Assembly: GCA_037389465.1 (NCBI GenBank)
Contig: JAZARR010000146.1
Span: 744,001 to 808,000 of the forward strand
Length of the DNA stretch: 64,000 nt
Origin: Baylisascaris procyonis
Taxonomy: Eukaryota; Nematoda; Chromadorea; Rhabditida; Ascarididae
Direction: 5' to 3'
Shown: positions 1-14,200 of the stretch, one piece after another
How positions within the stretch are numbered: position 1 is the first letter of the stretch
How the letters are laid out: each line of letters starts with the position of its first letter
Translations under genes and position numbers: made by a program
The notes under the pieces: generated by a model
Database searches by the model: none
What the model was told of the DNA's origin: nothing
The model's input: the letters and a program-made list of their open reading frames with translations, nothing else

Positions 1-163
1 CATCGTGCTTCATCATTCCTTCAAAATCCGAACTACTGCGCGATCAATTTTTATCCAATTTTATATGGACTTCTTAACCAGCTTTATATGAGGCATTTAA
101 AAAAAAATCTCGATCAAGAAGAAAGATGCTCACCATAAACGTTTGAAGACGACTGTGAGTGAC

Positions 164-2250
164 CTGGGAGACATCCCGATGAAACGCAGATTCCAGGGTA
201 AAGCGCATATATAGACGGATTTTGATTGCTGACTGTCGAGAACTGGTTCCATTTCACAAGTACACTCGCCTCTTGTGATGCCGACTGAGACTTCAGCCAA
301 CGCTGGCAATCGTAGGTCATGTTGAGCACCTCGACGTCGCTCAAAACTCTATCATATAGCTGAAAAGGTTCATACGCGATAGATGTGTGCTGATACTAAA
401 TTGATGGAACACATTGTTATGAACCTTCTTCCGAGTGCGATATTTCGCCCGTTTTAGCATTAACAGTAGAATTGAATTAACTTTGTTATTTGCGCATTCA
501 GAAATCGTAACCGAAAACTTCAATAATAAAGACAGAAGTTTCAAACTTTCAAAGATAAGGAAACGAAACGCTTGAGTGATGCACTAGCCACTCGTATCTC
601 TCAGACAATTTTACCGCAGTTTCTCAAAACTATCTCAATAACTCAAATCATCAACTCTTGTATTACAATTCACATATGGTGCTACCGCTAAAATATTTCA
701 ATTCTTCATCTGCTTATGATTATAATTACAGAAATGACACAGTCAACATATGCAGCAAGACGCTCACTCATTATCGATTCTAATCGCTGCGCATAAACGT
801 CGACAAAATCTATGGTACATGTTTACCGTACAACTCTCGTTTAAGTATTCAAAAGTGTTAATGCACACCTGCACAAGGCTAATCTCGCCGACAAATCGAT
901 CCTCACCATTGGTTGATTGACCCAACAAAAGATGCACTTGTGAACGTACTTGCCGAAGACGCTTATTCGAGACGGCAACACCTTGAGCGTTTAGTAACAC
1001 ACTCATCACGCCGTCACCGAAATAGCGAATACAAATCTGTGAAAGGAAGACGCATCATTACCTCTACGTGCACGAGCGATCACTTATGGTTATTACTACG
1101 CACCACATTATTGCAGCGTTTACGTACTGAAAGTTCCATCTGATTCAGTTTAGCAGACATGAGGGCAAAAAACCATCACTAGCAGCAGCTGAACGAGAAA
1201 ACACTAATTAGTCATGAACACCGAGGAACTATCAAACAGCAGGTCCAAGACTGCAAGGATAATCTGCAGTACAAAGGCCAAGTGGGTTTGAATGCTAAAC
1301 CTATAAATTTTGATACATTATTGCAAAACAATAATAGACCAGCATTGGACCAATGACATTCACTAACGGTTAACCACTAAAAGCCACGGCTAGATGGATG
1401 CAAATATGGCATCAGTACAGCGGACCTCGAAGATAAGTTATAAGGAAAAAGTTTTTTTTATAGCTGAAGACATCATAATAGGCTCATTCGACAATGCAAA
1501 AGCTGTTGATGATAGATCTCTGTAGATTTTTCCCTTACCATTCGCCTAGATTTATTAGTCAGGTTGTATTTCAGTCATAAGATGGGAAGCGCCAAGCACA
1601 TATTTTCAAAGATAGTAATTACTTTCAATATGCAAGACAAAATGGATGAATGCAAGGTACACTGGGAATAATACTTACATGGTGCCACAGGCGCACTTTT
1701 AAGGTGTATTGTGCCACAAATGTGTTTTCAATCTTCACGCCAGCACAACTGATTGAGAGCAATTCTTCATCGGATCTGAAACGTTTCCCATGTGTTGCAC
1801 CGCAACTGCATGTGACATTTTCACAGCGATGGATGAAGGAAACGAAGTGATCAAATCCGTAGATTTTTAGCTTCACAAAATATTATGGAGCAGAGACTGT
1901 GCATTGCAATAAGTTTACACAAACTGCAAAACTTGAGCTGTCATCTGTCGACAGAAACAGGCTGCAGCTACTACAGGCGGTACGATCATTTAGAAAGCCT
2001 ATTAGTGCAGAGAATTCTTTTCATCGTGCTCTTAAATGTGCATCAACTGGAATTCAAGTGATAATTTGCAAGGTTTGCCCTCAAGTGGAAAGTTTGGAAC
2101 TCACGATTTTGTGCCCGAGGCTACCAACACCACGAATGGCGTGGTCGCCTCTGACGATCCTTGAAGAGCGTCTTGTGGGCCAGGGTTCACCCAACCGCAC
2201 AGTGAGAACTTGTCGAGCAAACTCCCATTGACCGGTATCGAGACTATTTC
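164..2250 (-). CDS. Last exons in window: pentraxin/laminin-G-like (concanavalin-fold) domain
   Basis: Exons 2105-2250, 1679-1805, 869-1036 and 164-359, phases 0, 2, 0, 0 and 1, all matching. Key pieces: [48 protein letters not shown] (the W-H-H of pentraxin and LamG domains), HLLLGQ...[12 protein letters not shown] (the lLGQ...F.GeiS.v motif) and [19 protein letters not shown] (the W.rvLs..Ei..l...C ending). The closing Cys would pair with the one in FSLCGW. SVEP1 has a pentraxin and Uninflatable a LamG domain in comparable positions. The last exon continues [10 protein letters not shown] and splices out of the window. Confidence 0.8.
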
Positions 2251-5200
2251 CTGCGAAGATGCCCCTCCCGTGAAGTAAAGGTTATAGCTTTGTGTTTTCT
2301 CTGAAAATAATTCTCAAGCCTGTGATATGTTCCAATAAGAACTCTAGTGTTGTTTTAGGTTTGCAAAAAAAGCATGTGGATCTGAGTTGAGATTATGCCA
2401 AGTGATGAGTGAGTATCACGTCAACCGATAGGGCTTTTTTCGCTCAAAATCATCAATTCCATCTAATCAAAGGCTCGCTTAATGATCCAGTGACTCCCAC
2501 CCGACCCTCTTATATGACAAATCCGCAAAGCATATTTCATGTTTTTGCATGTTTATTGCAAATACGACCATACCACAACATGCATCACAAGTGAAAAAGT
2601 GCATCACATGTGCTGATATGATATGCTCTTTTGCAGTTCCGCCTCCCAGCTCAACCATTTGCACGAACTGCGAACAAATAGTAAAATGTAAGCAATAATA
2701 CATTTCGCCAGAATAATACTTATATCGGAAGAATCTTGCCGAATATAAACGACTCAATAATTGATTTTTCGGTTTTATTCAAAAATTTTTCGACTTTTTT
2801 GTTTCAAATAATTTTAACCAGTTGTTTCCGAATCCAACAAGCTGTTTTCGACAGAAATTTGAATATATTTTCCGACTACTTGGACTACATTTTCCAAAAC
2901 CGGCTAGTCGGAAAAAGGATGCGAATTTTTCGATGAACTCACACAGAAAAGAATCTCGAACGATGGTGAGAGGCCTCCTATAGTGCTGACTTACCCATAA
3001 AATTTCGCAACTCTACCATCAGTTCTTCGCAAGTTGATACTGCTGGACAGACAGACATACTCACAGGCATATTTATATCCAACGTCATACGCCTTATTAT
3101 TGCGAATTAACCGCGGCATGGAAGAATGTGCAAAGTAGCAGATATACAGGTTTCGCCAAGCCTAAACAGAAGGTGCGCATCTCGCCGAGACCAAGGTGAT
3201 CGACGCTCTGGCCAGGTCTGACGCCTTCACGAAATTATCCCATGAAACAGCGGAACAGCTGCTTAGTAACGACGAAACACCACCATTTTTCAAAGGTATA
3301 AGTTTTCGAGCTCTCTCTACCGAGTATTAGTTTTCCGATATGAAAATCGTTTCCGGGTTTCCTGAAAGGATATAGATTAAAGGACGCTCACTTGTTTCGC
3401 ATCTATCGCCAGTGAACTGATAATTGCATTGACATCGAGCGACGATCCCTTCCACGTAGCATGCTGCTTCGTTCATACAATAATTCACAGTACCATTCAC
3501 TTTGCACGGATTCTTAAACAGTTTAATCAATGAGTCAACACTGCAAACATGAATGAATTCATAACGCGACCAAGTGGCTGCAATATACAATAAGAAGAAA
3601 GGAGAGTGATCCACAACGACCAATATATGTAAAACTTGAGAGTAGTGTAATTCAATTTAAGATAACCAAGAGTGTCCAATTGATGAACTTCCCCTACCTC
3701 CTTCTACCCTTACCCCCCTCTCATAGATGAAATGATGTATAGAAAGCTTATTGGCTAAATATTTGACAGGCTATGCATCTCTGAACATCTCCACAGCAAG
3801 GTTCACACTCAGCCGCTTAGCGCCAGCTTACCTTTTTAGATGTACTAAGATCAGAAGATAAAAAACAAAAGCAATGATGCCAACCGAATCTTTAAATCGA
3901 TGGTTTAAATTTACTTTTACCTTCTTCAACAGCAAACTGATTGCAATAAAGTTTGGTTGAGAAAATTGACTATCACTGCAGAAATGGCTTGAAGTTTTTT
4001 TTTTTTTTGATTTTCAGAATGTTATCTCCAATGGGTTCATTCACGATTACTGTATCCTTTTACATTTTACTGTGTCGTTTTACGCGATCACAAAGACTCA
4101 CAGCGATTACTGTATCGTCAACAAAGCCCTTAAGAATCCCTCTCACGTTCGATCTTCGCGCTCTTTTGCACCTACATAAAAGGCTTCTTAACTTGGTCAG
4201 GTTGTGCTGCATAGGTGTTAAGCATGAATAAATCATACGATATGCTCTGAGCAGTTCATGCCGATATACTCAGGAGTGCATTCGCAATGATATCCAAGTG
4301 GATCGCTGCTACACATAGCGTCGTTTTGGCACGGATTCGGCTGGCAGTGATCGATTATGTCCTCACAGTTTGAACCCGTATATCCTGAACGTGCGAAAAG
4401 TATGAAGGTGCCATTCGATCATTCGAAAAATAATTCCATTTTATGGATTTTGGATGTTTTGGGCAACCCATAAGCTATACGTGTCCTATTTGTGATCATT
4501 TCATAGACGTCATATGTTCCAATGCATTTTTTGTCCTCGGTGTTCAGGATTCTGCGGCGTAGAAAGAAATACATTTCATTAGACTCATAATGTTCCAGCA
4601 ATAGTAGAACTGGTTTTCATTCGTTCACCTAACCTGTCGAGGTAAACATTTCAAGTGGACAAGCGCCAGATGAATGATATAGCATCTTCGCTTCTAAATT
4701 GCAACGATGAGGACTTATTGATTCATGCACACCAGGTTGTTTAGAACCGTTTACTTGAGCATAAGAAATATTAACAGTGTAATTAATAAAGCGATCGATA
4801 TGTTCGCGTAATGTTGTCACACTTCGTAATGTTGCTATTATCTCTTTTTGCATTTGTTTTTATTGCTCAGGAACATCACTACAGATGTTATTTAAAGCTC
4901 GCCTATAAGGATTTAACCCAGGTGTCATTACTTTGCAATTACCTGAATGTTGTCTACAGGCTACCAAAACAATATTGCTTTTGCAAAAAAAAAAAAAAAA
5001 AACACAACGTTGCGGCATAGTGAAGTATTTTTTAAATGTGCGACATTGTTAAATTTCCTCAAATACAAAATTTCAGCAATCTCAAAATCGGAAACTGCAA
5101 ATAAACATTGCTCTTCCCATAAAATACTATACTCAGCCAAACTGCACTACTGTAATGATGCGACGAAAATACGATTCAATTGGAAGCCTATTTCGGATTT

Positions 5201-8200
5201 TCCAAATATTCATACAACATTTTCGATGAATTACTCAAATTTGAGGGCAACTTCCCGCAGATGAAAACCCACCGTTCGCTTCAACCTCATTTCATATTAG
5301 CCATATCTTTAAAAATATTCAGCATAATCGCAACTGTGGTGGATTGGCCATTAGAAGAAATGAGTTTTAAGTAACTGCTGTACAGTCATTTTAATTCATA
5401 CAACTAAGCAAAGTCGATGGATCAGAGTTTACCTGGAGAACAAGAACATGTGTATCCCCAAGGTATGCTTACACACTGTGCGCCATTGAAACAAGGATTG
5501 CGCATTGAACAGAAATCCACCGGTATATCGCAATAGCGCCCTCTTCGGTCTGGTGGACAGAAACATTCATACGAGTCGGCCAACAGATCAACACATGTGG
5601 ATTGTTGTGCGCATAGTGAATTGTCACAAAAATCCACATCTTCATTGCAACGTACCCCTTAAATAGCGAATGCTAAACCTCGCGTACGATCACTCATTAA
5701 GATTCCCGTTCAGATATTACGAACACCCCCGAGAAGGCGTTTCTCATTTTCAACGCTCATTGCGCACATCGCATCCTCCAATTGCATTTTGCTCGAATCG
5801 AAAATCACAAGTATTAAAAGTAGAGTTTGCGCTCGTCTTGGCCTATACATTCTAAAAACTTCACAGAAATAATTAGTGAATGAAAACATGCCTTTTGCAA
5901 TTTCATGACCTTGGCTTCAGAAATCTCCTTATCATAACTTTGTACATTATACCATCATACCCACTGCCTTGAGCATTAATTCCAGGTTCTTATTTCAGAA
6001 GGAAATGAGCTTGCTACCACTCCAGAGGAAAATAAGCTTACTGCTATCATAAGATACGAGCATGAAGTTATTTCAAACACCGATCAGATTTGAAAGGAGT
6101 TTTGAACACCACAAAAAGTTGCATCAAAACGACAAACGGTTTTAAACAAACAAAAGAATCATATGAATACCTTGCCAGCCACGTGGGCAGCTACAATTGT
6201 ACTTCCCATAGTGTCCCATTGACAAGTTCGAACAGCGACCTCCTTCGGCGCATGCATCGCTTGTGCAAGGACTGATTATTTTCTGAAAGCACAGCGTACA
6301 ATCGAAAAACGCATCACTTGGTTTAAATACCTCTTACTTTGCAACAGACCACTCACTTTATTCACAATCCTCTATCCTTGAATCACCTTAACGCTAACCG
6401 CATTCGATCGAAACAACTCTTAACTGCATCTTCTAGTTTTTCAAAGCAAAATATTCCGTGCTTCCTTCAAGGAACGAAAAGTCTAATGCATAGAACACCT
6501 CCAACAGCTTAAATGATTAGCAAACATCTTACAAGAAAGTTCAGTGAATTCAAATCGAGTATACTATTCAATCCTGACAAGAGATGAATTTTGCTAAATC
6601 AGCTCTGATCCAGTCTTGTGTGATCCTGGAGCATGCGAAGGAGTGAAATACTTCTCACTTATGCATCGATGTTTGCAAAAATGTTCTTTTTGGTGAGAGA
6701 AATTTCTTCAAAGTCATTTGTAATTCCCGTCCAAGCTGTTACTAACTTCGGCCCTGACTTTTCCGACAAACTCGCCCTTTACTCAAAAGTGACCGCTATA
6801 GTGGCCACCCATTTCTTCAACGATAAGCAAGCTTTTAGACAAGTTTTTCTGGGGCCCAGAAAGGAAACGTCGCCACTGTGCCTTGCATCCAGTAATTCCA
6901 ACAAATTCCCTTCGGTCATTGAGCGAATGAGCCTCACGGAGATTGAAAAGCTCATTCCCAGCCAATCATTCGGCACAGGACATGCACTAGCTCCCGAAAT
7001 TCCGACAGTGCTTGCCAAATGTGACTATAACCATTGACGATCCAATCTGTTCGACTCGCCGTTATCGAAGGTCCGAGCGAAAGCAGTCTTCGGTGCTTCT
7101 AATCTCACAGTAATGTTTAGTGCGACGAGACTCTTCAACGAACAGGCATTCAAGAAAGAAACGAGCCCGCTTTCTATCAGAAACAAATCGACGACGCTTT
7201 CTCGTCTTGAAGGCATTCTTTTCACAAACACGTGTTATGCAACAGGAAATGCTAACGGAAACAAACAGTTTACAATGAAATTTTATAAACCCCGCAATCT
7301 AGATCAAAGACACTCTCGACAAGATATTGGTTGTACCTTCCTAAAATCACCGCCTCTTATGTACCTTTCATATTTTTCTCTGCATTTTAGATGAACTGAT
7401 GGACAGAAATTAACCTCACAGAAGTCACCATCGTATTCTTCAGGACAAACACATGAGAATGAGTTGAACCCGGACAAACAATTGCCAGCGCGACACGAGT
7501 TGCGACTGCACATATCAATTTCAACCGAGCAATTCACTCCTTGAAATCCCTCAATGCACACACATGAAGCATTCATTCCGGATGCTGTACATACACCGTA
7601 ATCGCATCTCGGAGTTGTCGGTAGAAGGTCACTGCACGGGGCCGACTTGTTACAAGCTTCACCGAAAGTTCCTATAATATCATTCAATCACGCCAATGTA
7701 AACGATATTTGAACAAAATTCAGGAGCGGACCGCATACAGTGGGCAGACTTTCAAAAACGGCCATTATATTCGGAATTCCGAAACAATCACATTAAAGAG
7801 TCGAACATTACATGGACAAAACCCATAATATAGGAACAGAAAATCGATACTTTTTCGTTATCCTTTCATCAGGGTTGTAGATATCATGCTCATTTCTGGT
7901 TAAACCTATGATGTGACGAAAATATCAGCAAGAACTCATCTGAGACGAAATATTTTAAGGAAAAGCTTACTTGAGCTGATGATTCTTGCTACGGTTGATA
8001 ATTTTACTTACAAACACATTTCGTGAATTCTTCGGAGTTAAGAATACACTTCTAGAACTTTCCTTATACAATGGAAATTTACACTGCAGTCCTTCTTCTT
8101 TTTTACCTCTCAGCAAGTTTCCGCTTTAAAAACGTCCTCGCCTGAACGGATGCTTCCGAAACTTTTTTCAGTAACTAAAACCACTGAGATATTCTCGCTA

Positions 8201-11200
8201 TACATGGATATTTCTTGCTAAAGCTTTCGTTTGCGTCTTTTTTTTGCGCGAAAGGTAGTGCAAAAAAAGATATGCAAACGAAACTTTCTTTGAGTCATAA
8301 CATCTATGAAGGCATTTATAAAGCGTTTGTTTGAGTCATCCACAACTCTATGGCCATTTTTATTCACGAAGTGGACTTGCCAAAAAATTTTTTGGCTATT
8401 TCTGATTGTCGTTTGCAGCGCAGCGTCATGTGTGCTAGCTACCTTGTCAATTTCCTTTTCGTTAACTGTACTAATGAGGAGAGGAGTTTAGGACATCCTA
8501 AAACAGAAACATGCGAGAATATAAAATAGTCATGTATCAAGAGCGCATTACCTCGACTTCGAGCAGTCGACGACCAATAGATAGCTTTTATAATGCTATT
8601 CCTGGAGTTTTGGAAGACAGACAAACAAAAGATAATGACAAGTTAGATTGCTATATACTGATTGCTTCGATTATGTGATTAAGATGAACTGCAGTTGTTA
8701 TTAATCAAGAAGTGAAGATACTAACCATCTTCACAATTGCAAAAATAGTAGGCGCTGAATTGATTCTTATTCTGAATACATGCTCCTTTACCGCAAGCAT
8801 GCTGCTGGTTCACAAGAGGGCAAACATCATTGTAGTCTGCACAAAGAGGGCCATAGAACGGCGGTGGACATAGACAATTTCCTTGAGAGGTCGCTGTGCC
8901 ATTGTTGAGACACATCGACACTCTCATCGATTTGACTGCAATCAACATGAAATGAATCTCTGAGATTTATCTAATGAAGTATAAGGTAAATTTCGATGAA
9001 TAGACAAGAACAACAAGACAAGTCTATGGAGCATACGCTCAACGAGTAGTTGCAAACAACAAAACACCTACCAGTTATCCGTATGTAAACGATGCGAAAG
9101 CAGTATGCATCTCTCCTGTCGGCACAGTTCACTTATACGCTAAATGTTGACGGCTATGTGTTGAAATTTTCAAGGCAATTTTTTTAACAGTACAAGCCAG
9201 CTAGCTCTAATTAAAGCATTCGGTTCGACCGAGACAACTTCGAGCTCTACCAGAATTGTAGAAGCATTGAAACGTATTCATCGTCGAGTGGAGACATTCG
9301 CCATTGCCACAAGGATGAAAATCACATGCATCCATTGGCACACAAAGTTGTCTTGAGTGTTGCGCATTTTTATAGCCATCATGGCATTCGCAAATATATG
9401 AATGGCCAGTGCTAATACATGCACCTGCAAATGATTTGAATCACTCTCACTCAAAAGCGATTGCAAAATCAAATTAAGATGATCTTCCTGTGTGTTAAAA
9501 TAATGAATGTAAAGATTCTCATATTATGTGAAAAAAGGGAAGCTTTTTTTGCTTCACACGTAATAAATGTGTGCAAATATGAATTATACTTTACCAGCAG
9601 AATTGTAACTTAAACTGTAAATTGTTCCGTCTCATTCAAATGCAGCTACTTGCATAGCTGAAGGCAACGCCACATTCACACTAGTGTATAAGCAGCTCAG
9701 AAATGCACTAATGAGTCGATGCGGAATCAACATCCTTCAAGGGTCTATCGGCTCTCTGTTCTCCTTGTCCAATCTTTCAAAATGCGTTTACGCCGAAACC
9801 TACAAGCAAACCTCTAAAATGTTTACTCTGAAACCTCCTGAAACCTGCTCTGAAATTATTTGAAACCGAGCTCTGTTAACAGTTTCCGCCAACTCATGTC
9901 AGCTAATATCCCTTTCGAAAGGCTCGTCAACATCCTGCCAATGAGCCACATAACTGTAGGCGACAGGAAATATAACCAGAATTCCTAAGATCATGGGTTA
10001 GGATCTCCTCCACGGATAGACTTGGCGCAAATCCGTACGAATCGCTTGTCGAAACTATCCGTAAGGAGTGGACAACGTGAAATGCGACGAAAGCCTCCGG
10101 CGAAAATAATATGCCATTACAGATAGACGGATCCTTCTGTTTTCACGCCACTTAGTGGCTTCTTATGAGGACTTGCTGGTAGCAGATATAAATGGCAATA
10201 ACATACCATTAGGGCACAAACTTATATCAGTGCACGGTGAAGGCGGTGGAGGTGAAGCTTCGGGGATCGTTACATGCTGTTCGCATCTTAGCCCAGCAAA
10301 ACCTGTAATTAATGCCTAATCAAGGGAAAGCGCAGTGAAGTGAACTTATGATACATCATTGAGTGAGCTACAAGGACCGCTTATCTGAGCACAATCGTCG
10401 ATAGTTTTATGACAAATTTCTTAATGAATGCTTTCAGATGAAATAAACAGGTACAGTGTACTTGTAATAATTTCTAATAAAATATTGAATAGAATCACCA
10501 TTGGGGCATTGGCAATGCGTAGAATTGCCATCGAAGAAGCACTGTGCATCGTTCAGACAGTATTCTGCTTGACAAAGATTCATTGCAACGCCACAGTAAT
10601 GACCCGCGTACCCACTGCCACATTCGCATATCTTATCCACACATTTCGCACCGTTCTGACACATATTGTCGGCGCACGTAAGCCCTCAAAGTTATATAAA
10701 TCACAGGCACGAGAATCAGCCCTCCACCTCCTCTCGCCCTCTCAAATCTTTTCGTTTAGTTAGCAGCCCCTGCCGCAACAAATTTCGCATTTTGAAAGGT
10801 GAGTATCAAAAAACACGAAGTGTCAAAAATCGTGGAATAGAAATTCCAAATATTATTCGGTCGTGGAAAAAGATAAAAATACATTTGACCCTTCCGCTGC
10901 AGATCGCACCTACAACAAATTCATCGTTGCATTGTAAACTGGAAATTAATTTTTCACTTGTTTCGTATTTCCACCTGAAAAACATCTGAAAGCCTCCTTT
11001 ATATTTCCTTCTGGAGAATTTTTGGAATCCAAATGGAATTTCTGAAGCGAAGAATTTGCGAGGAAAAAAATGTTCCTTTAATTACTTCTGCATTGCAGCA
11101 ATGCAGTCGAGCTAGTCTGAAGAGTGACAGTGCCTTCGGGACATCGCAAGCACTTCGACTGTCCTGCGTTTGGCTGATAGAACCCAAATGGACAAGCGAT

Positions 11201-14200
11201 ACAAGGCTGTAGTCCATTTCGACTAAACCATCCTGGCATACATCTTTCTGAAATGAATGTACCATTTCGATGGATCAGTTTGAACGACAGAATAATCACA
11301 TGTCGAAACTAAATAATATGAATAAAACCATAAAATTATTTGCAAATTTATAATACTTATGAAGTTCTATTTCACATTCACACATCTACAATTCAAGTGG
11401 TAAGCGCATATGAACGGCAGAGACGAAAATCTCGAAAAGAAATTTAAAAAATTCAACTTACCAGTACAGTTGCTTTCAGATGTCGCTCCAGGTGATGCAG
11501 TTGTAGTGCCTTGTCTGCATTCTATGCAATCTTTTGATGCGTTCGTAGGTTGGTAGAATCCAATTGCGCAAGCGCGACAAGGTGCTAATCCACTTGCAGA
11601 GAAATATCCAGGTGGACAATGCTCTGAAATAATGCGCTTCTTTGATGGTCTCGAATGAATAAACATTTGCTGTTTTGATTGGTTAGAAATGTTGAAATTC
11701 AACATGCTAATCCACTTGCAAAGAAGTGAGACGAACTAAACTAGAAAGAGAATTTCCATTGCATCCAAAAATGCTTCTATGCTCCTTTCTGCAAAAAATG
11801 TGACGAATAAGAAATGACAATTTGATTTACGCGAATTGATAAACTGACCGTAACACTGCTTCACAGAGAACGCGCCCATGTGTACCGTACTCAAGCCATA
11901 CGGACATTGTTTGCAATTCTTCGATCCACGCCGGTCCGAGTAGGTGCCAACTGGACACAACTGACAACCAATTTGGCTTACGTAAAAACCAGAAGGGCAA
12001 TTTTCTGCAAGAACTTAAAACCTCGGTCATTCGTTCAAAAGAACTAAAGAAGGTGAAGATCGCAAAATCATCCTGACTGAAACTTCTTTTTGAACTTTTC
12101 TTTGAAGGCACAGAGCCGGAAAGCAATAAGTAAAGACGCATTTTCGGTGGGCTTATTGCCTTATCAGGCAAATAATGGTCAATGTATCCATTGGGTGGAT
12201 GAGACCAAAGTAGACGAAGTGATGGATTAAATCTCTCTCGGATGTCAAGCAGATCCGAATAATGTCCTAGGAGATGAGTTCTTAAGAAGACGAAGAGCAG
12301 GCTGGATCGCTTCCAACAACTATTGCTTTGTGCCAACAGATCAATGGTTACCGATCAATGTCAGAGCTACCATCTTCAGGACGACTGTGCTTCTAGCAGT
12401 GGTTAAGAAACATGGTCCACAACGAAGCGTGATGAAGGTAAATTCGCAGTGGCAGAGAAAGCAATCGAAAGAAGGATTTATGGAGTCATCAGGATAGACC
12501 GGTTAAGCAAAGAACTGGAGAAAAGGATGTTGTATTCAAAATTTATGCAGCAAGAAGGAGGTGGGCAGGCCGTATTGCACGAAAATCTGACAACGCTGGA
12601 CCTGTCTCCCAACAGACCGGATACCACGCGACCGAAAGCGGCCGCCCTCAAGGCCGCAAACAAGGTGGGATGAACCACTAGTACGTCTCCATGGCGAATG
12701 GAGGAGTTGCCTGGTGAATGAGGTGAATATTCATCGAAGAGCAATAATGTTGAAATATTTCTCCACTTATAAACGTCCCATCTCAGAAATCGGCTATGGA
12801 ACGGCTTTTGAACAAGTCGGGTGGCAGACGATACATTATGCAACATGCGTTTTCGAAACACTTCTTTCTTTGCAGTGAAATATTCAAAAAAAAAAAGGAA
12901 AGTCGACATTCAGCAGCGATATAAGACTGTAAATAAAGTAAATTTGTGCCTTCAGAACTAACATCTAATTAGTAATCAAGAAACATATTATTATAACGAA
13001 CAAAACTTTCTCAACCTTTTTACCAGAGATTTCAGGTTTTCCGTTCATCGACCTCATCGGATAGTCTACTTTTTGCTGCGAGGAACGGAATCCAAAAGTA
13101 AAATGCTTATATTTGAGTGAACAGATGTTGAGGTGGGAAATGAGCCAGACTGCCTGCTGTTCGCCAAGCAACGAATGCGATGATACATCTCTAGTAATTC
13201 GGCGATTGCAGAAGTGAAGTTCTATATGCGACTTGAAGTCAGCCACATTAAATCATCTCAGAATTTCTATATATGGAACTGCTGCTACTTAACGACGATG
13301 CCATGTGATGTTCATGCGGTTTTGGTAAAACCCATCGCATTTGCAATTACATTTTTTTCGATTTTCGACACGAATGCGCATATGGCGCAAAAACGCTCCA
13401 TGCAAATCGATGTAAACTCATTCCCCTTAAGAATTCGCATTTGCGAAAATGTTTTCAATGCAAACCATTTGCACGTGTAAAAATCGACTGCGCATGACTG
13501 TTTCATTCTGCGGCATAGTTGAAACCGTTCCCATTTAAGAAATTAAACCAGCTAAATTTCTGAGCGTGCTGTCATTCATTTGGCACTATCCATACAGCAG
13601 CACCCGCTCAGCTTATCAGTAAATGGATCAAAAGATTTAGAGTAGAGCACCCTTTCGAAATATTCTTACCTCCATCACAATGTATCGAATAGTTTGCCGT
13701 TTGTGAGCGCACTTGAAATCCATCACAAGCATTCTGCAAATTTGTTTGTTACATAAACGCGTATCACTTTACAACATGCCAGCAAAGAAAAATTACAGGA
13801 TCCGAGAAAATATGCGCAATAAGAGTAAAAACCCGCCCTAGGACAGACCTTCATTGCTATGGTACGATGACCGAAACATGCGCATGTATGACGTACTGCA
13901 TCATAGAGCGCATTTGTGCAAAGCGGCACCACCAGCCTGTCGGCGCACTAAAGAAACGCTTATTTCGTTATGATGAGCATCAAATAAAGCGATTCTTTCA
14001 TAAGATTAGTATGCTCCAACATTTATTTCAAGCAAACTCGTTCTTTTGTTTGCCAAATTTCATTTAACACAACGCTTTTTTTACAGAATAAAAACCTTTT
14101 TTTTTTTCAGATCTGATGAAAGTTCTTCAGCTATAATAAAACGTCGGAAAGAAACCTTCTGAAGATTCAAATCAATAGCGAAATGATAAAACGAATGCTT

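Noticed and set aside
4960..5010. 18-bp micro-exon (CRQHS) between exons 49 and 50
   Set aside because: It can be spliced in phase but would put the EGF Cys too close together, whereas direct joining restores a normal EGF end.
11827..12336. 169-codon minus-strand open frame
   Set aside because: It is a different frame of exon 40 (GCC2_GCC3) extended through intron and LINE-derived sequence; the GCC2_GCC3 frame has the Cys pattern and splice sites.
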